Positions 8,920 through 16,979 of a stretch of DNA of 64,000 nucleotides are shown here, piece by piece. The stretch comes from Yersinia nurmii (GTDB taxonomy: Bacteria > Pseudomonadota > Gammaproteobacteria > Enterobacterales > Enterobacteriaceae). The position numbers were made by a program, and so were the translations under genes. The stretch is from contig NZ_CPYD01000006.1 of the NCBI RefSeq assembly GCF_001112925.1, positions 164,588 through 228,587 on the forward strand, in the 5' to 3' direction. Every line of letters begins with the position of its first letter. Position 1 is the stretch's first letter. The notes beneath the pieces are model-generated. The model made no database searches, was not told the DNA's origin, and saw only the letters and a list, made by a program, of their open reading frames with translations.

Positions 8920-10176
8920 ATGAGAGAAAGTAAGAGGCTGTCCTGGCGGCACGCTAGCGCCCTGATGGGTTGGGCATTAATCTATTATTTTGCGGGTGTG
9001 GTTTCGCAACAGTTTGATTCCCCTGATTTTCAAATATCTCTGGTGTGGTTTCCCTCCGGCGTGGCTGTAGCCGCCTTTTTGGCGGTTCGCTGGGGTTTAT
9101 GGCCGCTGCTGTTCTTTATTTTTTCGATTGTGAGCGTTCTACTTGAACAACACTGGCGCGAAGATGTGCTCAGTGCGTTGTTCTATTCCGTCTTGTCGTT
9201 ACCTGCCAGCGTGATTATTGCCTGGATAGTGCGGCGTTTTGCTCGCCCCAATGACGATTTGCACGCTATTTTACTGTGGATAAGCGCGACTCTTATTATC
9301 AGCGCGCTGGATGCATTGATAACCGGCGGTGGAATTGCGCTAGCGGCAGGTTTACCGCTATTCAGCCTGTTCTGGGTCAGCCTGATTGCCGACGTGACCG
9401 GCATTCTGTTTGTGACCATCATTATTATGGGCTTCCTGAATATCAGAGTGCGTTCCGCTCGACTGACGCTAAGAGCAAAACTGTCGGGAGCGGTTGTCTG
9501 GTTACTCCTTTGTGCTAGCACCTGGCTAATCTTTTCGGGAAAACTACAGGATTTTGCGGCCAGCGGTGCCGCGCTGTACTTTGCGTTGTCCTGCCTTCCT
9601 ATCGCTATCGCTATCGTGCTATCGATTGTCGCCGGTAATCGGGGCGGTTCACTGGCGCTGCTGACGCTGGGCGCCATCGTGATTTTTTATACCTATCAAC
9701 ACAAAGGCCCATTCTTCTTACAAGGACTTCATCGTGGCGAGCCTTTGCTACTTACTCAATGCTACCTGACCGCCACGGCTTTATTGATGGTATTCCTGCG
9801 TGGATTATCCCACTCAATACACAGTTTCAACCCAGAGACCGGCCGCATTGAAGGAGACGGCGTGATGTATCAGCTCAACCCAGAATCGGGCGAAATCCTG
9901 TGGGATAGCGACATTGGCGCCTTATTGGGTGAGCGGGAGTCGACAGCTTTCCAGCATATTGATGATGTATTGCCGCGCATTCATCCACAGGATAGAGAAA
10001 AACTGAAACAACATTGGCGGGCGGCAGAAGGTCGGGAGCCGCAAGGTGCTTTGGTGTTGCGCATCCGGACGGCCAACGGAGAGTGGCTTTCTATCGTGGA
10101 TGGCGGCTGTGTGTTGCTGACCAGCGCTGAAGGCAATCGCGTGATGGGTAACTGGCAAATTAGCCAGTACAACTAA
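8920..10176 (+). CDS. MASE1 sensor membrane protein with a C-terminal PAS-like domain and no output domain
   Basis: A 418-residue protein. The first about 300 residues hold eight or so membrane helices of the MASE1 sensory type. The SLVWFPSGVAVAAFL stretch near residue 45 and the later SLIADVTGILFV stretch are characteristic. Residues about 305-415 resemble a PAS fold (ILWDSDIGALLGE, then HPQDREKLKQHW and a final beta sheet). MASE1 proteins such as E. coli YegE normally end in GGDEF/EAL or kinase domains. Here the chain stops after PAS, so any signal must pass to a partner protein. The next gene encodes another membrane protein 53 bp downstream and may be that partner or a co-regulated gene. 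Ligand unknown. Confidence 0.78.
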   Translation: MRESKRLSWRHASALMGWALIYYFAGVVSQQFDSPDFQISLVWFPSGVAVAAFLAVRWGLWPLLFFIFSIVSVLLEQHWREDVLSALFYSVLSLPASVIIAWIVRRFARPNDDLHAILLWISATLIISALDALITGGGIALAAGLPLFSLFWVSLIADVTGILFVTIIIMGFLNIRVRSARLTLRAKLSGAVVWLLLCASTWLIFSGKLQDFAASGAALYFALSCLPIAIAIVLSIVAGNRGGSLALLTLGAIVIFYTYQHKGPFFLQGLHRGEPLLLTQCYLTATALLMVFLRGLSHSIHSFNPETGRIEGDGVMYQLNPESGEILWDSDIGALLGERESTAFQHIDDVLPRIHPQDREKLKQHWRAAEGREPQGALVLRIRTANGEWLSIVDGGCVLLTSAEGNRVMGNWQISQYN

Positions 10177-10228
10177 TGAGCCAGTACAATCAAGGGAATC
10201 AAGGTATGAACCGATATTTACCGCAGAG

Positions 10229-11587
10229 ATGCCAGCTATGATTCAAATCGCCCTACTATTATTTGGCGTTGACTTTGTCCGTTCCAAAGCCCGATTTCTT
10301 GGTTTTATTGGCGCGGTTTGGGGATTAACGGGTATCGGGATTTTTATCGATGGTATCGATGGCACGCTGTATTTTCCCTTAAAGACCTTTGGCTTGCTGC
10401 TATTGCTGGAAAGTCTGGTGACGCTCAGCGTGGCAGCCAGCGGCGTAGGCGCACAAAAAGCGGTGCTGTATTTTAAAGGCGGCTTGTTTTGTTTCGTGGC
10501 GCTGCTGATCCTGTCGAATAGAACCTACAGTAACCTGCTGCTGGCGATTATCTTCGGTTTTGCCTATTTCATTATTGGCGCCTTAGTGATTGCCTCCGCC
10601 TGGGTGGTTCGTTATCCCCGCTGGAAACATGCAATGACTAGCGGAAGCTGTCAGATTTTATTCGCCATATTTATGTTTAGCCCTTATCCCACGCACTATC
10701 AGGCTACTGTGTCATTCTTTCTGGGTACTCTAATGTTTATTAGCGGAATGAATACCTTACTGCTGGCAAGGCGCGCCAGCCAGTTAAGTGAAGGCACTTC
10801 GGTATTCGAGCTGTTGGCTCCCTCGGATATTCTGTCTGGATTGACTATAAAATCTGCGGCAAAACCTAGGGCGCTCCCACCAGAGCATGCAGATTTCACT
10901 GAACCCCTGACCGTACATATTTGGACGCCGGAAGGTGCTGCGAGTGCCAGAACCATTCCGCGCCCAGTGATCAATCGCTATATTGCGGCGGTGGATACAC
11001 AAGGGGTGATTTCCACCGGTCATGCGGCGCTGGAATTGTCGCCGAAGGTGTATATCAGTCTGTATCCCGCAGCAGATATCGATCGTTCCCCCTCCGAGTT
11101 TTTGCGGTTGCTCAAGGCTACGCGCGATAATGACGTTGCCGGGATTTTTCAGCCGGATTACGCCACCGAAGCGGCCAATTGGTGTGAATCTGATAGAAAA
11201 ATATTATTCCATGAGTACAACGGCCCGGCGCTTTTGCGCTATTGGGAGATTTATCAGCGCCAGAAGACCTATAACCTGACATCACGCAATTGCTCCAGCA
11301 GCGTAGCATACGCGTTAGAAGCGTCATTAGATGGCGTACTGGCCGATCAGGGAAAACATTGGCGACCCGCGTTACGAACCTTGTTTATGCCTGAATTGTG
11401 GATCGCGGCTCAGGTACGGCGACGGGCGATAACTATGGCTTGGACGCCCGGTTTAGTGATGGATTATGCCCGCGCGCTGCGAGCGATTGTCCATCCGGTG
11501 CCGCAATCTTGGTATCAGCGAATGCCGTGGAAATGGCGTGTAGGCGATGAAAGTAAGGCCGAAACCGAAACGGATAAGGGTTTTTAG
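10229..11587 (+). CDS. HdeD-like membrane protein fused to a papain-like (permuted NlpC/P60-type) domain
   Basis: A 452-residue protein. Residues about 1-185 form six membrane helices with the DUF308/HdeD repeat pattern (HdeD is an acid-resistance membrane protein). Residues about 215-450 are soluble, with a histidine in STGHAALEL (H265) and a cysteine in NLTSRNCSSSVAYALE (C355). This His-then-Cys order with NCSSS before a helix is what permuted papain-fold amidases/peptidases show. I infer a membrane-anchored cysteine hydrolase, possibly acting on lipid or peptidoglycan stem peptides. The start is uncertain. ATG 10229 and 10238 are in frame, while ATG 10206, which has the better AAGG upstream, is out of frame and ends after 11 codons, so it could be a coupling leader. 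Confidence 0.65.
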   Translation: MPAMIQIALLLFGVDFVRSKARFLGFIGAVWGLTGIGIFIDGIDGTLYFPLKTFGLLLLLESLVTLSVAASGVGAQKAVLYFKGGLFCFVALLILSNRTYSNLLLAIIFGFAYFIIGALVIASAWVVRYPRWKHAMTSGSCQILFAIFMFSPYPTHYQATVSFFLGTLMFISGMNTLLLARRASQLSEGTSVFELLAPSDILSGLTIKSAAKPRALPPEHADFTEPLTVHIWTPEGAASARTIPRPVINRYIAAVDTQGVISTGHAALELSPKVYISLYPAADIDRSPSEFLRLLKATRDNDVAGIFQPDYATEAANWCESDRKILFHEYNGPALLRYWEIYQRQKTYNLTSRNCSSSVAYALEASLDGVLADQGKHWRPALRTLFMPELWIAAQVRRRAITMAWTPGLVMDYARALRAIVHPVPQSWYQRMPWKWRVGDESKAETETDKGF

Positions 11588-11628
11588 ACACGACATTCAG
11601 AATTACGCGATCTTAATAATTGAAAGTG

Positions 11629-11655
11629 ACAGCGTCACACGTTCAGTGACGCTGT
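11629..11655. terminator. Hairpin between convergent genes
   Basis: A perfect 10-bp stem ACAGCGTCAC/GTGACGCTGT with a 7-nt loop lies between the HdeD-like gene and amn and could end transcription from either side. Confidence 0.6.
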
Positions 11656-11704
11656 TGTCTCATAATGAAAGTGTGTAGACAGCAGAAGTTTAGCGAGCAG
11701 ATGT

Positions 11705-13165
11705 TTAGCGGAACGGTGGCTCGTTAAAGGTACGCAGTTTACGCGAGTGTAACTGGTCACCCTCTTCGCGTAACAAATCAATGGCGCGAATACCTATCTG
11801 CAAATGTTCGGAAATCGCCCCCTCATAAAAATGGTTCGCCTGACCGGGCAATTTGATTTCCCCATGCAAAGGTTTATCAGAAACGCAAAGCAAAGTGCCG
11901 TAAGGAACGCGGAAACGATACCCCTGAGCGGCAATGGTCGCACTTTCCATATCCACGGCGACGGCGCGGCTCAGGCTAAACCTCAGCGCTGAAGCAGAGA
12001 ACCTCAGCTCCCAGTTGCGATCGTCCGAAGTGACTACAGTACCGGTACGCAATCGCTGTTTAACCTCTTTCCCCGGCATCCCGCTAACCGCTTTGGTTGC
12101 GTCATACAGCGCCCTTTGCACTTCGGCAATGCTGGGAATGGGAATATCCGGCGGCAATACGGCGTCCAGAACGTGGTCGTCCCGCAAATAAGCGTGCGCC
12201 AGTACGTAATCCCCAATTGCCTGACTTTCCCGCAGCCCGCCGCAGTGGCCAATCATCAGCCAGGCATGAGGCCGCATAACCGCCAAATGGTCACATATCG
12301 TTTTGGCATTGGATGGGCCGACACCAATATTCACCAGTGTGATTCCCTGCCCGTTTTTAGCGATCAAATGGTAGGCCGGCATTTGATGTTTTTTCCACGC
12401 CAAATCTGAAGTGGTTTTCTGCGGATCGGCGTTTTCTGCCGTGATATAAGTGCCACCGGCGCAGGACAATCCCTCATAGGGGCTGCTCGGATCGAGAATC
12501 TGTTCGCAGGCCCAACTGACAAACTCATCCACATAGCGACTGTAATTGGTAAATAGAATATAGGGCTGAATATGTTCGGCTGGCGTACCGGTGTAGTGTT
12601 TCAAACGCGCCAGTGAGAAATCGGTACGCAGCGCGTCAAAGTGAGACAGTGGGAAGTTATCCGTCGCGGTATCCAGTCCATCGGTGATACCGTCGCCAAT
12701 TTTGGCTAGATCGGTGGTGGGAAAGTGCTGCGCCAATCCGGCGGTCATGGTGCGGTCTAATAGCAGGTCGGAACCGTCAATCACAAAGGGATATGGCATA
12801 TCTATTTGTGACGGCGTCACCTCAAAGCGTGCCCCGTACTCACTTTCCAACAGAGTCAACTGCTCAGTGAGATAGCGACGGAACAACGCCGGGCGCGTCA
12901 CCGTGGTGCTGTAGCGGCCGGTACGGGAAAAGCGTCCATAAGCGCGGGTGCGAATGTTGTCGCGGAACTGGCCTTCCCAACTGACGCTCAGCTGAGGATA
13001 GGCAAATAAACCTTGGGCACGTTCTGCCGCATCGGGCAGCTTTCCCTCACGCACAAAGTCGCTGATGGCCTCTCGTAGCGCAACTAATGCCGCGCCGTAC
13101 AGCGCCTCGAGTTTATCCAGCGCCTCAGATGCAGTGAGATGGACACTATCTTGTGTTTTTTTCAA
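11705..13165 (-). CDS. amn: AMP nucleosidase
   Basis: The enzyme hydrolyses AMP to adenine and ribose 5-phosphate in the cytosol and takes part in purine salvage. At 486 residues it matches E. coli Amn (484) in length. The N-terminal half is the Amn-specific domain, and the C-terminal half is a nucleoside-phosphorylase fold with GVGPSNAKTICDHLAVMRP, LMIGHCGGLR and AVDMESATIAAQG, where the DMES glutamate contacts the ribose. AAGGAGAT precedes the ATG at 13165. It is transcribed alone. In E. coli amn expression responds to phosphate; I did not find a clear Pho box here. Confidence 0.93.
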   Translation of the reverse strand: MKKTQDSVHLTASEALDKLEALYGAALVALREAISDFVREGKLPDAAERAQGLFAYPQLSVSWEGQFRDNIRTRAYGRFSRTGRYSTTVTRPALFRRYLTEQLTLLESEYGARFEVTPSQIDMPYPFVIDGSDLLLDRTMTAGLAQHFPTTDLAKIGDGITDGLDTATDNFPLSHFDALRTDFSLARLKHYTGTPAEHIQPYILFTNYSRYVDEFVSWACEQILDPSSPYEGLSCAGGTYITAENADPQKTTSDLAWKKHQMPAYHLIAKNGQGITLVNIGVGPSNAKTICDHLAVMRPHAWLMIGHCGGLRESQAIGDYVLAHAYLRDDHVLDAVLPPDIPIPSIAEVQRALYDATKAVSGMPGKEVKQRLRTGTVVTSDDRNWELRFSASALRFSLSRAVAVDMESATIAAQGYRFRVPYGTLLCVSDKPLHGEIKLPGQANHFYEGAISEHLQIGIRAIDLLREEGDQLHSRKLRTFNEPPFR

Positions 13166-13561
13166 AATATCTCCTTAAAGCAACGGTTAAGGCGTCTGAT
13201 TTAGCTTACTAATATAGTCGTCTTTAGGAAATGATTGATATAATGATTTGGGTTTATAAGAAGAACAAATAGGGCCACATTCCTTAATCCTTTCGTCTAC
13301 CCCCTTTCATGCTAAGTTTCCCCATCGGCGCGAATCCATTGATTTATTCAATACTCATCTGACGAAACGCAGTAGCCAACATGGCCATACGCGCAGAACG
13401 GAAAAATTACAGCGGCAGTGGGATAATAGTGAAATAAACAACATGAGTCTCTGCACAAAAATACGGTATCCCAAACTGAATACTACCGAAATGAGCTATA
13501 TTGTTCTGTTTGCTATAGGTATGACAGATTTTCTGAAAACAACCTCAGTGCTGAAGGAATA
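13166..13561. other. Divergent promoter region of amn and the acetyltransferase gene
   Basis: No open frame of note and no operator I can name. AT-rich runs near 13200-13260 could be the amn promoter. Confidence 0.45.
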
Positions 13562-14212
13562 ATGGAAAATAATATGAACGGACCCGATCATACGAACAAA
13601 CACCCGATGGCGGGTTTTCCGCAAGTTTGTTACATCAAAAATACGGTAACTAATCCCAATATTATTATCGGAGATTATACATATTACGATGATCCTGATA
13701 ATTCGGAGGACTTTGAACGTAATGTTTTGTACCACTTCCCATTTATTGGGGACAAACTGATCATTGGAAAATTTTGCGCCATTGCCAGAGGTGTTAAGTT
13801 CATTATGAATGGTGCAAATCACAAGCTATCAGGCGTCTCGACTTATCCTTTCCAGATATTTGGAAACTGCTGGGAAAAAGTCACCCCTTCTCCCGGCGAT
13901 CTGCCGTTCAAAGGCAATACTGTGGTGGGTAATGATGTGTGGATAGGATTTGAAGCGCTAATTATGCCGGGAGTCAATATCGGTAATGGCGCAATAATTG
14001 CGTCCCGTTCTGTCGTAACCTCAGACGTACCGGCGTATTCCATCGTTGGTGGTAATCCAGCAAAAGTCATTCAATATCGATTTACTCCAGACCTTACGGC
14101 TAAACTTGAGCAATTAGCATGGTGGGACTGGCCAGTTGAGAAAATCACTCAGAATTTATCATTAATAGTGTCGGATGACGTGAATGCGCTGGTTTCAGTC
14201 ATGGATATCTAG
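13562..14212 (+). CDS. Vat-type xenobiotic O-acetyltransferase (left-handed beta-helix)
   Basis: The 216-residue protein belongs to the hexapeptide-repeat acyltransferases of the Vat/chloramphenicol (XAT) class, which use acetyl-CoA to acetylate hydroxyl groups of drugs such as streptogramin A. The repeats IIIGDYTYY, LIIGKFCAIARGVKFIM, TVVGNDVWIGFEALIMPGV and IGNGAIIASRSVVTSDVP are visible. The catalytic histidine is expected in MNGANHKLSG (H87), and the IVGGNPAKVI motif ends the helix. Length and motif order match Vat(A/D). A GAAGGA precedes the ATG at 13562. Chromosomal homologues in enterics are common and of unknown natural substrate, so resistance cannot be assumed. Confidence 0.85.
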   Translation: MENNMNGPDHTNKHPMAGFPQVCYIKNTVTNPNIIIGDYTYYDDPDNSEDFERNVLYHFPFIGDKLIIGKFCAIARGVKFIMNGANHKLSGVSTYPFQIFGNCWEKVTPSPGDLPFKGNTVVGNDVWIGFEALIMPGVNIGNGAIIASRSVVTSDVPAYSIVGGNPAKVIQYRFTPDLTAKLEQLAWWDWPVEKITQNLSLIVSDDVNALVSVMDI

Positions 14213-14639
14213 TTCATCTTGGCAGAGCTGACCTGCGGATGTTTTCCCGTGGTCAGCGATTAAACCATCTTAAGCCGCTATAACGGATAATAATTTGCGC
14301 CAGGCGGTAAATTTCCAGTCTATTTTTCTCCTTTCCTTTTTTATGCCGAACGAATCAGCGTCGGCACGTTTGTTTGCGTCCCCCCGATCGTTAACTTATT
14401 TGTGAGAAATCAGATAACGCTAACCACTGCCATTTGAATAATAAGTCTAACGATATATCTGATATTTAATATCCATTATTTATTAAGTAGTTAACTGTGT
14501 TTTGTCATTTGATTTGGTCAGCAAAGATGTGGAGTGTAGGGCTTCCCACAAGGGAGAAAGCAGGTAGCGCCAAACGGCTTCAAAGTTATAGGCGCTATAA
14601 AATAACAACATTCCACCATTTAATTTAAGAGAGCAATAT
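14213..14639. other. Intergenic region upstream of the LPMO-like gene
   Basis: It is AT-rich with no supported gene. In the frame of the next gene a TAA at 14598-14600 closes the sequence, with no ATG between that stop and 14640. Confidence 0.6.
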
Positions 14640-15290
14640 ATGACGACTAACAATGCACAATTGAGACATGGCCGAATTATTACTCCTAAAACTCGCGGAT
14701 TAGTGGCAACCGATTTAGGATTAATCGGCGCATGGGAAAATGATGAAATGGAAGGCGGTAAAAATTTCCCTGACTTAAACGCGGGTCCGTTTCCTGCGCC
14801 GTACCAAGCGGATAACCCAAGTAATATTCCGCCTCAGGATGGGTTGATTCTCAGCGGCGGTCACGCAGGCAACCGTGAAGCGGTCAACTTTACCGATCAG
14901 GAAATGCAGCAAAAACTGCGGGCGCTAGGCAATGCCGATGACAGTTTCAGTTGGCCAAAGATCGCGGTAAAACCCGGCGAGCTGTTTGACGTCAATTGGG
15001 CCTACACTGCCCCTCACACCACTCGCGGTTATCGCTGGTTTATTACCAAGGATGGCTGGAATCCGCAGGAGCGCATCACTCGCGATCAGCTGGAAGTGGC
15101 TCCGTTCCACGAAGATTTCTACCCGTTCGTGCCTTATTACTCATATTCGGCTAAATTGGTAGCAAAAACCAGCCATCAGGTGCCTTTACCTACAGGTAAA
15201 AAAGGCCATCACGTTATTGTACTGCTTTGGATCGTGGCGAACTCAGGTAATGCTTTCTATCAGGCATTTGACGTTGATTTTGGTGCATAA
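14640..15290 (+). CDS. AA10-family (LPMO/chitin-binding) protein lacking a signal peptide
   Basis: A 216-residue protein that follows the AA10 lytic polysaccharide monooxygenase/CBP21 pattern: RHGRIITPKTRG (H10), a long loop, DSFSWPKIAV, YTAPHTTRGYRWFITKDGWN (H126), then HHVIVLLWIVANSGNAFYQA (F206) at the end. H10 and H126 would form the copper histidine brace and F206 the axial position. In active LPMOs the first histidine must be residue 1 of the mature protein, after Sec cleavage. Here MTTNNAQLR precedes it and there is no hydrophobic signal, nor could one be supplied from upstream because of the stop at 14598. AAGAGAG provides a ribosome-binding site. It may be a cytosolic carbohydrate-binding or storage protein, be released by another route, or be trimmed by proteolysis. 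Confidence 0.78.
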   Translation: MTTNNAQLRHGRIITPKTRGLVATDLGLIGAWENDEMEGGKNFPDLNAGPFPAPYQADNPSNIPPQDGLILSGGHAGNREAVNFTDQEMQQKLRALGNADDSFSWPKIAVKPGELFDVNWAYTAPHTTRGYRWFITKDGWNPQERITRDQLEVAPFHEDFYPFVPYYSYSAKLVAKTSHQVPLPTGKKGHHVIVLLWIVANSGNAFYQAFDVDFGA

Positions 15291-15328
15291 CCCTCCTCGG
15301 TGATGCTCGACTATCATGTTTTTCGCGA

Positions 15329-15360
15329 CGCCGGTCTGCTTAGCAGCACCGGCGTTTTCT
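15329..15360 (+). terminator. Rho-independent terminator after the LPMO-like gene
   Basis: CGCCGGT/ACCGGCG stem extended by CTGCT/AGCAG and followed by TTTTCT. Confidence 0.8.
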
Positions 15361-15600
15361 CGCTTGATTTCCCACGCTGATCATTCTCTTCTTTACAGTC
15401 ACTCTTTTATACACATTCCATGTTCGCCCCTATCTTCGCGCGTCAATTCATTCCGTATAGCGATTGTTATTGATAAACAAGGGGTGGTTTTGCCACCTAT
15501 TCAAGCGTTTGATTGGTGTTAATGAGAATTAAAGTATCCGCTGTTGCAGATAACACATTATTTTCTGCGTTAGACATCTCTCATAAAGGGTCCCTTTTGC
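15361..15600. promoter_or_regulatory. Upstream region of srfABC
   Basis: Non-coding space holding the presumed srfABC promoter. No specific operator recognised. Confidence 0.35.
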
Positions 15601-16974
15601 GTGGCAAAATCATTTTTACGCAGTGGAAATTTAGATGACATGCTTGCCTTGGGCGAAAATGGGCAACCGGTTTATGCTTCAGCACGCCAGCTTCGGGAAG
15701 CGTTACGCTTAAGGAAACAGCAACATATTGCTGACTGTCTGGCGATTCCCCAGCCAAATGAAGACGGCGACCGCATGGATTGGTATTCCCCTATTTCAGG
15801 CAAGGTTACCTCCTGGATTGCGGCTAGCCATAGCCAGCGCACTTCGGCCATCAAGCAACTGGAAATGTGTCAGGCCACGGTGGCGGCGATTAGCCAACGT
15901 GCTCAACAAGCGGAAAAAACCGGTCATAAGCTATTCGGTGCGCTGTTGGCAAAAGCCTTCCAATTCCCCGATCAAAATCATGTTTATCTGGTCGACGGCA
16001 AGCCAGTCATTACCTTCTGGGGTTTCGTCAATCTCGATAAAAAATCCCGATCCGACGCGCTGGATTGTCTGCGCGCCACGGTGAATGAACCCGCCGTTGA
16101 GATGATGCCAGCGGCTGCGCCGGTTAGCCCAAAAGCAGAGCCTGCCGCGATCGTGACGCCGACGATTCCGGAGCAGGTGATTGCGCCACCGCCAGTCGCG
16201 GAAAACGAGCCGGTAAGGCCAAACCGCTGGCGTCGCCTACGGTTATGGCTATTGTTACCGGCCGCCGGCGTGATGGCAGTTTTGGCGCTGCAACTGTCTG
16301 CGACTAAACCAGCAGCCGTAGCTAAGCCCGCCGTCAGCCAGCCCGTGACCAAACCTGCCACTAAACCGGTAGAAAATCCGGCTTCGGCAGCTAAACCCGC
16401 GCCTCTCGTGGCCGCAGCCCAGCCTGTAGCAGATAAACCTGTGGTAGAAGTCGAAAAGCCAGCGCCGATAAAGACCGCAGAAGCGCTGCCGTCAAACTCA
16501 CTGCCGGTTACCCATGCGACAGTGATCGCTCCAGTCGTACCTGAGCCACCTGTGGTTGCCGCAGTAGAAACCGTTGCGGTGCCGATTCCGAAAGATGCGC
16601 TGGTATTGCCGCCGGACGCGGTAAAAATCGGCTCCACAAAATTTCTGAATGGCCGCTGGCGAGTATTTGTTGATATCAAAGATCCGCTGACTGGCAAACC
16701 GCCGGTACTGAAATACCAGATAAAAGACGGCAAAGGTACCGCCCGTATCACCTATGGCGACAACATCAGTTGCCGGGTCAATGTTAACGCCGGTCTGATG
16801 CAATCTGGCAATCTGGTTATCAATAGCCGTACCAAAGCCCGCTGCAGCGATGGTTCCCGTTATCAGGTCCCCGAACTGGTGTGCAAACAAGGCCTGATCG
16901 GCCCCGCCGAATGTACCGGCCGTTATGACGCTGAAACCCTTCTTCCAATGACGATGAAACGTGAGAGTAAATAA
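15601..16974 (+). CDS. srfA: SrfA, membrane-anchored virulence-associated protein
   Basis: First gene of a three-gene srfABC set, with a GTG start at 15601 and GGG upstream. The 457-residue protein has a soluble N-terminal region (1-165) containing YLVDGKPVITFWGF and then a Pro/Ala linker. One membrane helix follows (about 213-233, WLLLPAAGVMAVLALQL), then a long Pro/Ala/Lys/Val-rich spacer (234-345) and a C-terminal beta domain with several cysteines (346-457). This organisation suggests a cytosolic head and a periplasmic tail crossing the peptidoglycan. In Salmonella srfABC was found as SsrB-regulated; molecular function is not established. The srfB start follows its stop by 5 bases, so the set is an operon. 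Confidence 0.82.
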   Translation: MAKSFLRSGNLDDMLALGENGQPVYASARQLREALRLRKQQHIADCLAIPQPNEDGDRMDWYSPISGKVTSWIAASHSQRTSAIKQLEMCQATVAAISQRAQQAEKTGHKLFGALLAKAFQFPDQNHVYLVDGKPVITFWGFVNLDKKSRSDALDCLRATVNEPAVEMMPAAAPVSPKAEPAAIVTPTIPEQVIAPPPVAENEPVRPNRWRRLRLWLLLPAAGVMAVLALQLSATKPAAVAKPAVSQPVTKPATKPVENPASAAKPAPLVAAAQPVADKPVVEVEKPAPIKTAEALPSNSLPVTHATVIAPVVPEPPVVAAVETVAVPIPKDALVLPPDAVKIGSTKFLNGRWRVFVDIKDPLTGKPPVLKYQIKDGKGTARITYGDNISCRVNVNAGLMQSGNLVINSRTKARCSDGSRYQVPELVCKQGLIGPAECTGRYDAETLLPMTMKRESK

Positions 16975-16979
16975 ACACT

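Noticed and set aside
9183..9677. A 164-residue minus-strand frame inside the MASE1 gene
   Set aside because: Shadow of a GC-rich membrane protein gene; no family resemblance.
13562..14212. Calling the Vat-like enzyme a streptogramin resistance gene
   Set aside because: The motifs show the acyltransferase class only; chromosomal enteric homologues have no proven drug substrate.
15984..16751. A 255-residue minus-strand frame inside srfA
   Set aside because: It mirrors the Pro/Ala-rich codons of srfA, has Ser/Thr/Ala/Gly-rich low-complexity content and no ribosome-binding site.
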